A stretch of 64,000 bases of DNA from Parazoarcus communis. GTDB taxonomy: Bacteria > Pseudomonadota > Gammaproteobacteria > Burkholderiales > Rhodocyclaceae. A model generated the notes under the pieces. The model was not told where the DNA came from, made no database searches, and saw nothing but the letters and a program-made list of their open reading frames with translations. Of this stretch, positions 1 through 8,700 are shown piece by piece; position 1 is the first letter of the stretch; each line of letters begins with the position of its first letter. The stretch covers positions 1,240,001-1,304,000 of the forward strand of contig NZ_CP022187.1 of NCBI RefSeq assembly GCF_003111645.1, given 5' to 3'. The position numbers were made by a program, and so were the translations under genes.

Positions 1-765
1 TTTGGAGTCGTCAGCCTGATTGTGTCCTTCCCGTTCGGATGGGTCGCGTGGTCAGAACATTCGCAACAACTCGGCGTTCAGGCATGGCTTGCCATCATTG
101 CCAGCGGGATCGTGCACGGCGCGTATTCGCTCGTACTGCAGAAGGGCTATCGTGAAAGCGACTTTTCGATCGTTTACCCATTGGCACGTGGAACGGGGCC
201 TTTGTTTGCTGTCCTCGGTGCGATCATCGTTCTGGGTGAAGCGCCCAGTCTGCGCGGCTGGCTGGGTATCCTCGCGATTCTGACAGGCATCTTCCTGATT
301 TCCGGTGCGGCGCAGGCGCTTCTCATCCCCTCACCGAGGGCCCGGGCAGGCCTGCTGTGGGGCGCCATCACCGGACTGTTCATTGCCAGCTACACCGTCA
401 TTGACGGTTGGGCAATCAAGGCGCTCGGTATTGCGCCCGTGCTCTACTACGTTCTGGTTCTCGCCTTGCGCACCGTCATCCTTGCGCCGCAAGCGCTGCG
501 TAACCCTGACGCGCTCCGCACTCAATGGTCTGCGAATGGCCGCTACATCATTGCGGTCGGGGTGCTTTCGCCTCTGGCATACATCCTGGTTCTGTTCGCA
601 CTGACAATCGCACCGCTGAGTTACGTTGCGCCAGTTCGCGAACTCTCCATGCTGCTCGGCGTGCTGTTTGGCGCCAAGCTGCTGCGCGAGTCATTTTCGC
701 TATCGCGTGGCATCGGTACGGCGTGCATGGTCGCAGGTGTCGTGCTGCTGGCCGGCATTCAGTGA
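1..765 (+). CDS. EamA/DMT-family membrane transporter, 5'-truncated by window edge
   Basis: The reading frame is open from the first base, so the true start lies outside the window; 254 residues are visible. A GTG at 22 is only an internal candidate start. The visible part is a chain of hydrophobic segments with two halves of similar layout, ending in a Gly/Leu/Val-rich helix (VVLLAGIQ). This matches the 10-helix drug/metabolite transporter superfamily, whose members are about 280-300 residues, so roughly 30-50 residues are missing. Substrate cannot be read from sequence; EamA proteins export amino acids, metabolites or drugs across the inner membrane. The next gene is convergent and no T-rich terminator is seen between them. 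Confidence 0.8.
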   Translation, partial: FGVVSLIVSFPFGWVAWSEHSQQLGVQAWLAIIASGIVHGAYSLVLQKGYRESDFSIVYPLARGTGPLFAVLGAIIVLGEAPSLRGWLGILAILTGIFLISGAAQALLIPSPRARAGLLWGAITGLFIASYTVIDGWAIKALGIAPVLYYVLVLALRTVILAPQALRNPDALRTQWSANGRYIIAVGVLSPLAYILVLFALTIAPLSYVAPVRELSMLLGVLFGAKLLRESFSLSRGIGTACMVAGVVLLAGIQ

Positions 766-816
766 GGACGCAAAAAGGGCCAACGGGGCGAGACGCCACG
801 GGTCCTTGTCAGCGCT

Positions 817-1467
817 TCAGCCCAGCCTAGAGAAACGACCTGTTTCGAGAAACGCCCTCACCGCCCGATGGCATGCGCGGCTGACAAGCATCGCGGAGTG
901 CCCCAGGCGCAGCTCGATGTGATCGCGCAGACCGTCGATGCGGGTTTCGGCGACGCTCACCACGCCGTCGTTGGGTCGCCCGAGACCGGGAAAGAGCATC
1001 CCTGCACCGAAACTGCGCGTCCCAGCGATCATGCCTGTATCGATGCTTTCGGGGATTCCGCCCGGCGCAGCCATCCATTCCCCGAGCACCCGTCCGGTGA
1101 CCCATCTCAGCACCGTAATCCTCCGCAGCACGCGCGCACAGTGGGAGCCGGCTACCGGCGAGCCCAGCAGCACCACCCGTCCGATCCGCGCATCGCGCCG
1201 TTGTGCGAGCATCGCAAGGATTACCAGACCGCCCTGACTGTGCCCCACAAGGTGAATCGGCGCGCCCTCGATTGCCGCGACGCGCTTCGCCAGCGCGCTG
1301 GCATTGTCTGCCAGCCCCCTGCGCACTGAGGGATAGGAGAAGGTCTCGACCCGGTAGCCTGCCTCTTCGAACCAGCGGCGATGAAGTGCGAACACGATGC
1401 CGTGCATCCACAGACCGTGGACCAGCACAACGGTGGCGGGTGAGGATGACGGGGTTTGCTGTGACAT
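817..1467 (-). CDS. Alpha/beta-fold hydrolase (esterase/lipase-like)
   Basis: The 216-residue protein has the alpha/beta-hydrolase layout. An oxyanion-hole segment VVLVHGLWMHG lies near residues 13-23 and a nucleophile elbow GHSQGG carries the catalytic Ser at about 77. A late Asp (in RPNDGVVS) and His (in RLGHSAML) can complete the triad. No signal peptide or lipobox is seen, so it is probably cytoplasmic. The family includes small lipases and PGAP1-like esterases; the substrate is unknown. An in-frame ATG lies seven codons upstream (1488). The shorter start is preferred because the extra residues are not part of the fold, but neither has a clear ribosome-binding site. Confidence 0.75.
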   Translation of the reverse strand: MSQQTPSSSPATVVLVHGLWMHGIVFALHRRWFEEAGYRVETFSYPSVRRGLADNASALAKRVAAIEGAPIHLVGHSQGGLVILAMLAQRRDARIGRVVLLGSPVAGSHCARVLRRITVLRWVTGRVLGEWMAAPGGIPESIDTGMIAGTRSFGAGMLFPGLGRPNDGVVSVAETRIDGLRDHIELRLGHSAMLVSRACHRAVRAFLETGRFSRLG

Positions 1468-1685
1468 GGCCGGTGCAGGATAGCGCATGTGGTGGCGTTT
1501 TCAGCCCGCAGCGCGCGCCATTTCGAGCGGCGCTGATGCCGGAACCACGTGCCTCGCTCAGCCAGGCAAGGGCCAGCGACTGATCGCATCGCGGTATGTA
1601 AAATGAAGCGATCCACTGCTGACAAACGCGAAAGGTTTTATCCGCCTTTCTACGCCGAAGCGTTCATCCAGAGGGCAGACACATC

Positions 1686-2075
1686 ATGGGCGTCCGGGTT
1701 GTTCGGTTGGGTACTCCAAGGACTGAAGGAGAAGGCACGCGCATCGGCACGGTGAGGCGTCCTCCACGCGGCGTGCCCAGGAGCGAATTCGCTACGCAGA
1801 ACTGGTATGACGTCTGGCTCCCCAATCTTTCACCAAGCGCTGAACTCGTCAAGCTTGCCCTGGCGGCTGAGTCGGAGAAGGACTGGAGCGCCTTCGTCAG
1901 GAAATTCCGCGCTGAAATGGCCGAGCCGGAGAAGAGCCGGGTTCTTGATCTTCTTGCGGCCCTGTCTCATGGCAGCAATTTCTCTGTCGGCTGCTACTGT
2001 GAGAATGAAGCACGTTGTCACAGGTCCGTCTTGAAAGCGCTCCTGAAAGAGCGCGGCGCCAGTTTTGACAGCTGA
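1686..2075 (+). CDS. DUF488 family protein
   Basis: This 129-residue protein matches DUF488 along its whole length. It opens with MGVRVVRLGTPR, has the GTVRRPPRGVP segment near residues 21-31 and a conserved WLPNLSPS block. It ends with the family's cysteine motif CYCENEARCHRS (about residues 106-117), which may bind a nucleotide or a metal. The function of DUF488 is not established. An AGAGGG stretch just upstream of the ATG supports the start. It is flanked by unrelated genes and appears monocistronic. Confidence 0.8.
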   Translation: MGVRVVRLGTPRTEGEGTRIGTVRRPPRGVPRSEFATQNWYDVWLPNLSPSAELVKLALAAESEKDWSAFVRKFRAEMAEPEKSRVLDLLAALSHGSNFSVGCYCENEARCHRSVLKALLKERGASFDS

Positions 2076-2185
2076 TTTCGACAGCTGATCGAGCGATTGA
2101 GCTGCGCCCGCGGTTCATGCGGAAGCCTCCTTCCCCCTTGTGACGCGTTCTTCCGGGACGCCCCAAACCAGCACAGGGAGGACAG

Positions 2186-2917
2186 ATGAGCGATACGGAA
2201 TCCGGTACGGACAAGCGTTCGCTGTTATCCGCGTGGAAGGACGTGGTGTCGCTGCTGCGTGACACGCTGCTGCTTTGCCTGGGCGTTCTTCTGATCATCT
2301 TTCCCACGACGTTCAACAACATCCTGGTTGGCGCCGGCTTTGAGGAAGGCAGCGTTGTCGGGTTCAAATGGAAGTCCCGCCTCGTTGAAGCGGATCAGGC
2401 CCTGAAGGATGCGCGCGCGAGCATCAACGACCTGACCATTCAGAACGAAAAGCTGTCCGAAGCACTGATCAAGGCACAGGCAATGATCAATGACCCGGCC
2501 GAAACCGAAAAGCTGGCCGAGCTTCAGGAAGAGAACAGCAGGCTCAAGCTCACATCAGAAAAAATTGAAGCCAGCGTGCAGGCCACGATCACGTCCAATG
2601 CCACCCTGGTCGAAAAAGCACAGACATCAATCGGTACGGCAAGCCAATGGGGGGTCGTCTATGGCGGCGACACGACCATTGCAGGCGCCCAGTACGAAGC
2701 CGGCCCGGTCGCCAAAAAGCTGGGGCTTCCGAACACGGACATCTATCTTCGCCAAGGCTCCTACCGCAGCGTGGCGCTCGCATCCAGCAGGGCCGAAGCG
2801 GAGCAGCTGCTCTATCTCGCCAGGAGTCGCCGAAGCGACGCCTACGTTGTCGACATGAGCAGATGGTGCCCGCAATCAACACGAAAGGCGGACTTCCATG
2901 AATGCCTGCAGCCCTAG
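2186..2917 (+). CDS. Unknown inner-membrane protein with coiled coil and C-terminal SPOR-like module
   Basis: I do not recognise this 243-residue protein. An excellent GGAGG site precedes the ATG. After a short charged N-terminus there is one hydrophobic helix (about residues 24-47, TLLLCLGVLLIIFPTTF). A long heptad-rich, Glu/Lys/Ala/Leu-rich region follows (about 60-150) and should form a coiled coil. The last 85 residues (from WGVVYGGD) form a compact alpha/beta segment with repeated Val/Ala strands that resembles SPOR-like domains, including a run ending SRAEAEQLLYLAR. This suggests a single-pass protein projecting a coiled coil with a small terminal domain. The SPOR comparison is by eye and tentative. 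Confidence 0.65.
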   Translation: MSDTESGTDKRSLLSAWKDVVSLLRDTLLLCLGVLLIIFPTTFNNILVGAGFEEGSVVGFKWKSRLVEADQALKDARASINDLTIQNEKLSEALIKAQAMINDPAETEKLAELQEENSRLKLTSEKIEASVQATITSNATLVEKAQTSIGTASQWGVVYGGDTTIAGAQYEAGPVAKKLGLPNTDIYLRQGSYRSVALASSRAEAEQLLYLARSRRSDAYVVDMSRWCPQSTRKADFHECLQP

Positions 2918-2944
2918 ACCTGGAAGCAGCGGGATCAAACGACT

Positions 2945-2976
2945 CTGACCCCTTTGATTCCTGACCCCTTTGATTC
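2945..2976. repeat. Perfect tandem duplication of a 16-bp GACCCCTTTGATT element
   Basis: Two identical head-to-tail copies of ctgacccctttgattc occupy 2945-2960 and 2961-2976. They are followed at 2982-2997 by a second tandem duplication, of the 8-mer tgcttcag, which runs into the end of the LivK-like gene. The phrase GACTCTGACCCCTTTGATT resembles short dispersed elements that, from memory, occur between genes in many proteobacteria, sometimes near REP-associated transposases. No transposase is present here. Confidence 0.7.
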
Positions 2977-2993
2977 TGCGTTGCTTCAGTGCT

Positions 2994-4130
2994 TCAGCGA
3001 ATCAGACGCCCATTGCGGTCCAGGATTGAGATGTCGGTGTAATCCGAGCCGGCATGGTCGTTCTGCGCGTAGCGAATCGTCACCCCGCCGGCGTCATAGG
3101 TACCGAGGCCATTGAGGGCGGCGAGAATGCGCGAGGGCGTGGGTTCGCCCGCCCGCCTGATGCCCTCCACCAGCACTTTGGCCATGACGTAGCCTTCGAG
3201 CACGGTATGGTTTGCCGAAGACTTGCTGTCGAGGCGCCTGAGGTCCTCATCAAGCTGACGCGTTACCGCGAGCGAGATCGATTGCGGCTTGGGGACGACC
3301 TGGACCACGCCAAGGCCGTGCGCAAGCGTGTTGCCGATTTTCTCAGCGACCTGCGGGCCGGCCGTCACCGACAGCGCAATCAGCATGGCCGAACTGCCGC
3401 GTTCGCGCATGTCCTTGACGAAGGCCGCGCTCGCTGCGGTGTTCGACACCATGATCACGCCGTCGGGCGAAGCCGCAGCGATCTTGCCGGCTGCGGCCGC
3501 CACGTTTGCCGTGCCCTTCTCATAGCCCCCGGTCGCGACGAGTTCGAGCCCCGCCTTGGAAAGCGCTGCCTGCGCGGCCTTGAGTCCATCCTCACCAAAG
3601 GGGTCGTCCTGGTGAAACACGGCCACCCGCTTGATCCCCATGATGCCCATCTGCTGCACGATGGTGTTCACTTCGGCCGCGTAGCTGGCACGCGTATGAA
3701 AGACCCTGGCCGGAACCGGTGTTCGCAGCGCCGATGCGCCCGAACGCACGCCAACCAGCGCCATACCCGCGCGGTCCAGCGTTCCGGCCTTCAGCAAGGC
3801 ATCGACGTTGCCCGTACCGACAAAACCGATCAGTGCGACGGGCGCATCACGTTCGATGAGCTCGGTGGTTTGCTTGAGCGTATCTTCAACCTTGTATCCG
3901 TCGTCCCGGCTGACAAGCCGCAGCGTGTTCCCCCGGACGCCCCCCTCGGCATTGACCCGCGCGAAATACGCCTGGATGCCGAGTTTCACATCGTTGCCAG
4001 TGGGCGCGAGGGTGCCGGAAAACGGCGCGACCTGACCGATCACGATTTCGGCCGCCGTCGCAGCGGGAATGGTGCCGGCAAGTGCGAGCGCAAACAGGGA
4101 ACAGCAGAGGGATCGAAACGGATTCTTCAT
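2994..4130 (-). CDS. Branched-chain amino acid-type ABC transporter substrate-binding protein (LivK-like)
   Basis: The 378-residue periplasmic binding protein belongs to the leucine/branched-chain fold (Peripla_BP_6). It starts MKNPFRSLCCSLFALALAG with a signal peptide ending near AATAAE. It then has the typical first strand IVIGQVAPFSGTLAPTG, a GGVRGNTLRLVSRDDGYK block, and GIKRVAVFHQDDPFGEDG at the inter-domain crossing. The family delivers amino acids, amides or aromatic compounds to LivHMGF permeases. None of those partner genes is nearby, so this is an orphan receptor. A 21-residue upstream in-frame extension was rejected because it would bury the signal peptide. Confidence 0.85.
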   Translation of the reverse strand: MKNPFRSLCCSLFALALAGTIPAATAAEIVIGQVAPFSGTLAPTGNDVKLGIQAYFARVNAEGGVRGNTLRLVSRDDGYKVEDTLKQTTELIERDAPVALIGFVGTGNVDALLKAGTLDRAGMALVGVRSGASALRTPVPARVFHTRASYAAEVNTIVQQMGIMGIKRVAVFHQDDPFGEDGLKAAQAALSKAGLELVATGGYEKGTANVAAAAGKIAAASPDGVIMVSNTAASAAFVKDMRERGSSAMLIALSVTAGPQVAEKIGNTLAHGLGVVQVVPKPQSISLAVTRQLDEDLRRLDSKSSANHTVLEGYVMAKVLVEGIRRAGEPTPSRILAALNGLGTYDAGGVTIRYAQNDHAGSDYTDISILDRNGRLIR

Positions 4131-4510
4131 TATGTGTTGTCTCCTTGGTGTGGCGAATCGTGCGTCCGCGCCCGGATTATCACCGAATAGCATTCCGCTG
4201 AAACAACGATATGTAGTCCAGTGGGCCTCATGAAGAAACCGTCGTGGCGTGCTCGTCTGATGAGCGGCGCATCAACAGCATCCAGCCCGCAGTGGCACCT
4301 CAAACAGCACTTCAGGCCACGGAGCATTTGCGGACAGGTGGCAACGTTGCACTTGACGGCACATCCCGCGCCGACGCTTACTGGAACCCTCGATGGCGTG
4401 TTGGCCGGCACAGTCGCCTGCCCACCCCGCGCAGGAGCGATGACGATGGGTTCGATCACACTCACGACCAGGATTCCTGGCCCTGCCAGCCAGCCCATCG
4501 TGGCACGGCC
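4131..4510. other. 380-bp intergenic region, no supported gene
   Basis: This gap separates the divergent LivK-like and C45-hydrolase genes and should contain both promoters. Short frames cross it on both strands, but none has a convincing start, ribosome-binding site or recognisable domain. No repeat, hairpin with a T-tract, or RNA gene was seen. Confidence 0.5.
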
Positions 4511-5590
4511 ATGAGCGCGCCGCGCGTGCTTGAACTCGCCGGCGCCCCACGCCAGGTGGGCTTCGCCCACGGATGTGCGTACGTCGACGATATCCGCCGC
4601 TACACCACCGAGCGCGTGGCACTGGCCGGCAGCGAAACGTGGGCCGGACACGCGATGGATACCGACGCCGTGCTGGCACTGTCCGAAGCCTGCATCGGCG
4701 CGCACGAAGCCTACGCGCCCGACCTCATGGACGAACTGGCGGGCCTTGCGGAAGCCACAGGCCTGAGCGTTGCAGCGCTGATCGTCACCAACGGCTTCAC
4801 CGATTTCATCGATCTGGTCTATGCACAAGGCGGCAGCGCGACGGCAACCCGCGCGGTTGAAGACGACTGCACCGCCTTCATCGTCCCCGACCACCTCAGC
4901 GCCGATGGCAAGGGCTGGTTCGGGCAGACCTGGGACATGCACGCCGGCTCTGGCCCCCACGTGGTGTTGCTGCGCGGCCGGCCCGACGGTGCGCCCGCCT
5001 TCATGGCCTTCAGCCTGACGGGCTGCGTCGGCATGATCGGCATGAACGACGCAGGCATCGCTGTCGGCATCAACAACCTCCTCGGCGCCGAGGGTCAGAT
5101 CGGCGTCAGCTGGCCCTTCGTGGTGCGGAAAGTGCTGCAGCAGACCGACATCGACGCCGCGCTTGCATGCATCACCCGCGCCCCGCTGATGGGTGCGCAC
5201 AATTTTCAGCTGTTCGACCGCCACGGCACCGGCATCAACATCGAAGCCATGCCCGGCCACTGCCATGTCACACGCAGCAATGCCGAAGCGCTGGTGCACA
5301 GCAACCACTGCCTTTCACCCGACACCCTGCGCCGCTGCCGCCCGCGCGCACCGGCATCGCAAGCGTCCAGCGAAGCCCGCCTGTCTCGCGCACAACATCT
5401 GCTGGGCACCACCAGGGTAACGCCGGAAGACCTGATGGCGCTCACCCGCGACCCGACGATCTGTGTCCGGGCCACACCGCCACTCGAGATGCAGACCTGC
5501 GGTGCAGCGATCATGCAGCCGGCAAGCGGCCGGTTCTGGGCGGTACAGGGCATGCCGAGCGCAAACGGGTACGCTCGGTTCGACATCTGA
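4511..5590 (+). CDS. C45-family autoproteolytic acyltransferase/hydrolase (penicillin acyltransferase-like Ntn hydrolase)
   Basis: The 359-residue protein fits the acyl-CoA:6-aminopenicillanate acyltransferase family (peptidase C45). Its precursor cleaves itself before a cysteine that becomes the N-terminal nucleophile. The likely cleavage site is EDDCTAF with Cys at residue 120, followed by GWFGQTWDMHAG and the GCVGMIGMNDAGIAVGINNL signature. Members hydrolyse or transfer acyl groups on amides; few act on penicillin in bacteria, and the natural substrate here is unknown. The reading frame stays open upstream to 4244, but the ATG at 4511 begins at the first conserved residues (RVLELAGAPRQVGFAHG). 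It is divergent from the orphan binding protein. Confidence 0.8.
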   Translation: MSAPRVLELAGAPRQVGFAHGCAYVDDIRRYTTERVALAGSETWAGHAMDTDAVLALSEACIGAHEAYAPDLMDELAGLAEATGLSVAALIVTNGFTDFIDLVYAQGGSATATRAVEDDCTAFIVPDHLSADGKGWFGQTWDMHAGSGPHVVLLRGRPDGAPAFMAFSLTGCVGMIGMNDAGIAVGINNLLGAEGQIGVSWPFVVRKVLQQTDIDAALACITRAPLMGAHNFQLFDRHGTGINIEAMPGHCHVTRSNAEALVHSNHCLSPDTLRRCRPRAPASQASSEARLSRAQHLLGTTRVTPEDLMALTRDPTICVRATPPLEMQTCGAAIMQPASGRFWAVQGMPSANGYARFDI

Positions 5591-5729
5591 GCAGGCGCAA
5601 ATCATCGAACCGGAACCCGACGCAGCAGGGTCTGGCCGGCACGATTCGCGTCCGTACGCTCAGCCAGTGCCGAGGGACGCATCGAAGGGCTCTGATATGC
5701 TTTCCCGGACACGACATTGAAGGTCGAAG

Positions 5730-6863
5730 ATGAGAAGGCTGTATTTTTCCGTTTTTCTGGCTGCGGTCCTCGCGACAACGCTGGCAGTCGTCTGGAAGCC
5801 CGCGCCGATCGAGACCCAGCTCCTGCGCGTGCAACTGAACAGGCAGCTGCCTGAGTACGCGAACGCGCTGAGCATCGAGCCGCTCGAACTGCAGGCCTTG
5901 TTCCTCGATTACGCGAGCGATCCGCTTCTCGCCGGCAAGGCCCGGCTGGCGATGCTGCGCTATCCACAGATGACGCGGCAGGTGCTCGAACACTACGGCG
6001 CCGAACCCCTTTTCCAGCAATCCCTCAAGGACTATGGCGATCAGGCGATCCCGCCGATCTACTACTACCTCACGCACGAACTCGCATCGGTTACGGTGCG
6101 CAGGCGTGCAGAGGATCTGGCCACTTCGGCGGAGCAGACATGGCGAAATTTCTGGGGTGAGGCAGACGAGGCAGATGTACCGGAAACCGGCGCGCCGCGT
6201 GACGACGCCACTACCGCCATGACCCCGGAGCGCCGTGGCTGGTATGCGGTTGGTTTCATCCTCGAAGAAGGACACGACTTTTTAGGGCAGTTTGTGGTCA
6301 AGGCGGATGGCGATGTGCACCAGGTCCAGACCGAACGGGTACTGGAAGCACTCAATTCATTCTTTGCGGGCGGCGTACGCGGACTCGAATCCAAGTATCG
6401 ACGCAGCGAACCCGTGGGGCTTGGCGATGTAGGCTGGGCGGGCGTCGATCTCGCAATCGGGATCAGCGCGCTCAAGGTCCTGCGCATGGGGCGTACCGCC
6501 AGAGCGGGTGCCGGAGCGCATGCAAGCGGTCTGACCGAACGCAGCGCGGCACTGGGTTCGTCGCTGCTTCGCGGCAGCGCAATCGGACTTCGCGTGGCGA
6601 AGTACGGCGCCCCGTTCGCGCTGGGCTATATTGTCCTGCGTCATCCGAGCGTGCTCAACGCCCTGTTCCGCGAGGTCGCCGAAGCGCTTGGCGCCCCCGT
6701 GCCCCTGATACAGACCCTGGGGTGGACGCTCGCGCTGCTGCCGCTCCTGCTGCTAGCACAGCTCCTGCTGCGCCCACTTGCCGCACTGTTGTCCGTATCA
6801 TCCACCAGCCTGAGGTGGATTGAATCCGTAATCCGCGGTCGATCCCGATCCGCGATCAGGTGA
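5730..6863 (+). CDS. Unknown membrane protein, 377 residues
   Basis: No family is recognised. A GAAGG site lies just upstream of the ATG. The protein has an N-terminal membrane anchor (about residues 4-22, [19 protein letters not shown]). A large soluble, probably periplasmic, middle contains [20 protein letters not shown] and a paired YYY segment. A Gly/Ala-rich hydrophobic stretch follows (about 225-300), with a strong helix near residues 325-350 ([14 protein letters not shown]). The C-terminus is very basic (RSRSAIR). It stands between the C45 hydrolase and dtd in the same direction, but spacing gives no evidence of co-transcription. Confidence 0.6.
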   Translation: MRRLYFSVFLAAVLATTLAVVWKPAPIETQLLRVQLNRQLPEYANALSIEPLELQALFLDYASDPLLAGKARLAMLRYPQMTRQVLEHYGAEPLFQQSLKDYGDQAIPPIYYYLTHELASVTVRRRAEDLATSAEQTWRNFWGEADEADVPETGAPRDDATTAMTPERRGWYAVGFILEEGHDFLGQFVVKADGDVHQVQTERVLEALNSFFAGGVRGLESKYRRSEPVGLGDVGWAGVDLAIGISALKVLRMGRTARAGAGAHASGLTERSAALGSSLLRGSAIGLRVAKYGAPFALGYIVLRHPSVLNALFREVAEALGAPVPLIQTLGWTLALLPLLLLAQLLLRPLAALLSVSSTSLRWIESVIRGRSRSAIR

Positions 6864-6972
6864 GCATCCGGCGCACCGAATCGCACCCTTCGGACGCGCG
6901 CGGCGGGCACGGCCTGCCCTCGCCCCCCGCATGTCCTCCCCCGACTTACTGAATGAAGGACAAGCAGAACCC

Positions 6973-7440
6973 ATGATGGCATTGCTCCAGCGCGTGTCCG
7001 AAGCACGCGTCGTGATTGACGGCAAGGTGGCAGGCGAGATCGGCCACGGTTTTCTGGTACTCGTCTGCGCCGAGCAGGGCGACACCACTGCCGAGGCTGA
7101 CAAGCTGCTGGCCAAGGTACTCAAGCTGCGGGTGTTTTCCGACGACGCCGGCAAGATGAACCGCTCGGTGCAGGACCTTGAAGGCGGCCTGCTGATCGTC
7201 AGCCAGTTCACCCTCGCGGCCGATCTCAAGGGCGGCAATCGCCCCAGTTTCACCAACGCGGCCCCCCCAGCCCTTGGACGCGAACTTTACGAATACGTGG
7301 TGGCGCAGGCAAAGATGCTGCACCCGGTCGTTGAGACGGGCGAATTCGGCGCAGACATGAAGGTGCAGCTCATCAACGACGGTCCGGTCACCATCCCGAT
7401 GCATTTCCCGCCATCGGCCAGCACCGGGCAGGCAGCCTGA
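6973..7440 (+). CDS. dtd: D-aminoacyl-tRNA deacylase
   Basis: Dtd removes D-amino acids mischarged onto tRNA and also clears glycine from tRNA-Ala, protecting translation quality in the cytoplasm. The 155-residue protein opens with [20 protein letters not shown] and carries both family signatures. These are SQFTL (near residue 78) and the Gly-cisPro motif GPVT within INDGPVTIP (near 139). Length is normal (about 145-155). The start at 6973 gives the canonical MMALLQRV opening; 14 upstream in-frame codons are not conserved-looking. A GGA-containing site lies 13 bases upstream. Confidence 0.95.
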   Translation: MMALLQRVSEARVVIDGKVAGEIGHGFLVLVCAEQGDTTAEADKLLAKVLKLRVFSDDAGKMNRSVQDLEGGLLIVSQFTLAADLKGGNRPSFTNAAPPALGRELYEYVVAQAKMLHPVVETGEFGADMKVQLINDGPVTIPMHFPPSASTGQAA

Positions 7441-7594
7441 GATGCGGTACAGCCCGCCAGAAATGCGCCGAACACTGCGCCGGACTTGACCGATAACCAG
7501 TTGTGCAAGGCACAATACGACGTCCGGCGGAGAGCTTACCGTCAGGGGGCGCTGCTCGCAGTGCGACAAACATTCAATTTTCTTGGAGCTAGCC

Positions 7595-8683
7595 ATGGAA
7601 TTGCGCGTCAAGATGCTGGCTGCGGTCTTCGCCGCAGTCACCACCACTGTTGCAGCCGAAGACAAGTCGCTCAACATCTACAACTGGAACGACTACATCG
7701 CCGAGGACACCATCCCCACCTTCGAGAAGGCGACCGGCATCAAGGTCAATTACGACCTCTACGACAGCAACGCCACGCTGCAGTCCAAGCTCCTCACCGG
7801 CAGCAGCGGTTACGACGTGGTGTACCCGAGCGTTGAATACGCGGGCAAGCAGATCCAGGCAAAGATCTTCCAGCCGCTCGACAAGAGCAAGCTGCCGAAC
7901 CTGACGAACATCGACCCGGTGATTCTCAAGGCCCTGGAGGCCGCCGATCCGGGCAATCAGTACCTCGTCCCCTACATGTGGTTTACCACTGGCGTGGCGA
8001 TCAACGTCGACAAGGTTACCCAGGCGCTGGGCGGCACCCTGCCCGACAATGCGTGGGACCTGCTGTTCGATCCCAAGGTGACCGCAAAGCTCAAGGACTG
8101 CGGCATCTCGATGATGGACGAAGCCAGCGACCTGGTGCCGGCCGCAATGCTCTACGCCGGCAAGGACACCAAGAAGATGGCCAGCGCGGACATCAATGCC
8201 GCCATCGAGCAGATCCGCCCGGTGCGCAAGAACGTGCGCACCTTCAATTCCTCGCCGATCGACCTCATGGCCAAGGGCAGCGTGTGCGTGGCCATGATGT
8301 TCTCGGGTGATGCGATGATCGCCGGGGACCGGGCGAAGGAATCGAATACCGGCGTCAAGGTGCAGTACATCATCCCCAAGACCGGGGCGATGATGTCGAT
8401 CGACGTGATGGCGGTGCCGAGCGATGCCAGGAACGTCGGCAATGCCCACGCATGGATCAACACCATGATGGACCCGAAGGTGATCGCGCAGATCTCCAAC
8501 GAGACCTTCTATTTCAGCGCCAACACCGCCGCGCAGCCGCTGATGTCGAAAGCGCTCACCGACAATCCGATGCTCAACGTGCCCGCAGAGCTGAAGGCAC
8601 TGCTGCATCCGAAGCCGGTGCTGACGCAAACCGTTCAGCGTGATCTGACGCGTGCGCTGAGCCGCTTCAAGACCGCAAAATAA
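7595..8683 (+). CDS. potF: Putrescine/spermidine-type ABC transporter substrate-binding protein
   Basis: This 362-residue periplasmic protein is the receptor of a polyamine-type ABC importer. A TTGGAG site precedes the ATG and a signal peptide (MELRVKMLAAVFAAVTTTVAA) leads into KSLNIYNWNDYIAEDTIP, the hallmark of PotD/PotF. The segments GYDVVYPSVEYAGKQI, YLVPYMWFTTGVAINV and WDLLFDPK are typical of the group. It heads a four-gene operon with ATPase and two permeases, separated by only 17 bases from the ATPase. PotF (putrescine) is favoured over PotD by operon order and length, but ligand specificity is inference. Confidence 0.85.
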   Translation: MELRVKMLAAVFAAVTTTVAAEDKSLNIYNWNDYIAEDTIPTFEKATGIKVNYDLYDSNATLQSKLLTGSSGYDVVYPSVEYAGKQIQAKIFQPLDKSKLPNLTNIDPVILKALEAADPGNQYLVPYMWFTTGVAINVDKVTQALGGTLPDNAWDLLFDPKVTAKLKDCGISMMDEASDLVPAAMLYAGKDTKKMASADINAAIEQIRPVRKNVRTFNSSPIDLMAKGSVCVAMMFSGDAMIAGDRAKESNTGVKVQYIIPKTGAMMSIDVMAVPSDARNVGNAHAWINTMMDPKVIAQISNETFYFSANTAAQPLMSKALTDNPMLNVPAELKALLHPKPVLTQTVQRDLTRALSRFKTAK

Positions 8684-8700
8684 AGTCGAGCAGGAACCCG

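Noticed and set aside
4221-4514. 97-residue frame before the C45 hydrolase
   Set aside because: No good ribosome-binding site, no family resemblance, and it overlaps the real start.
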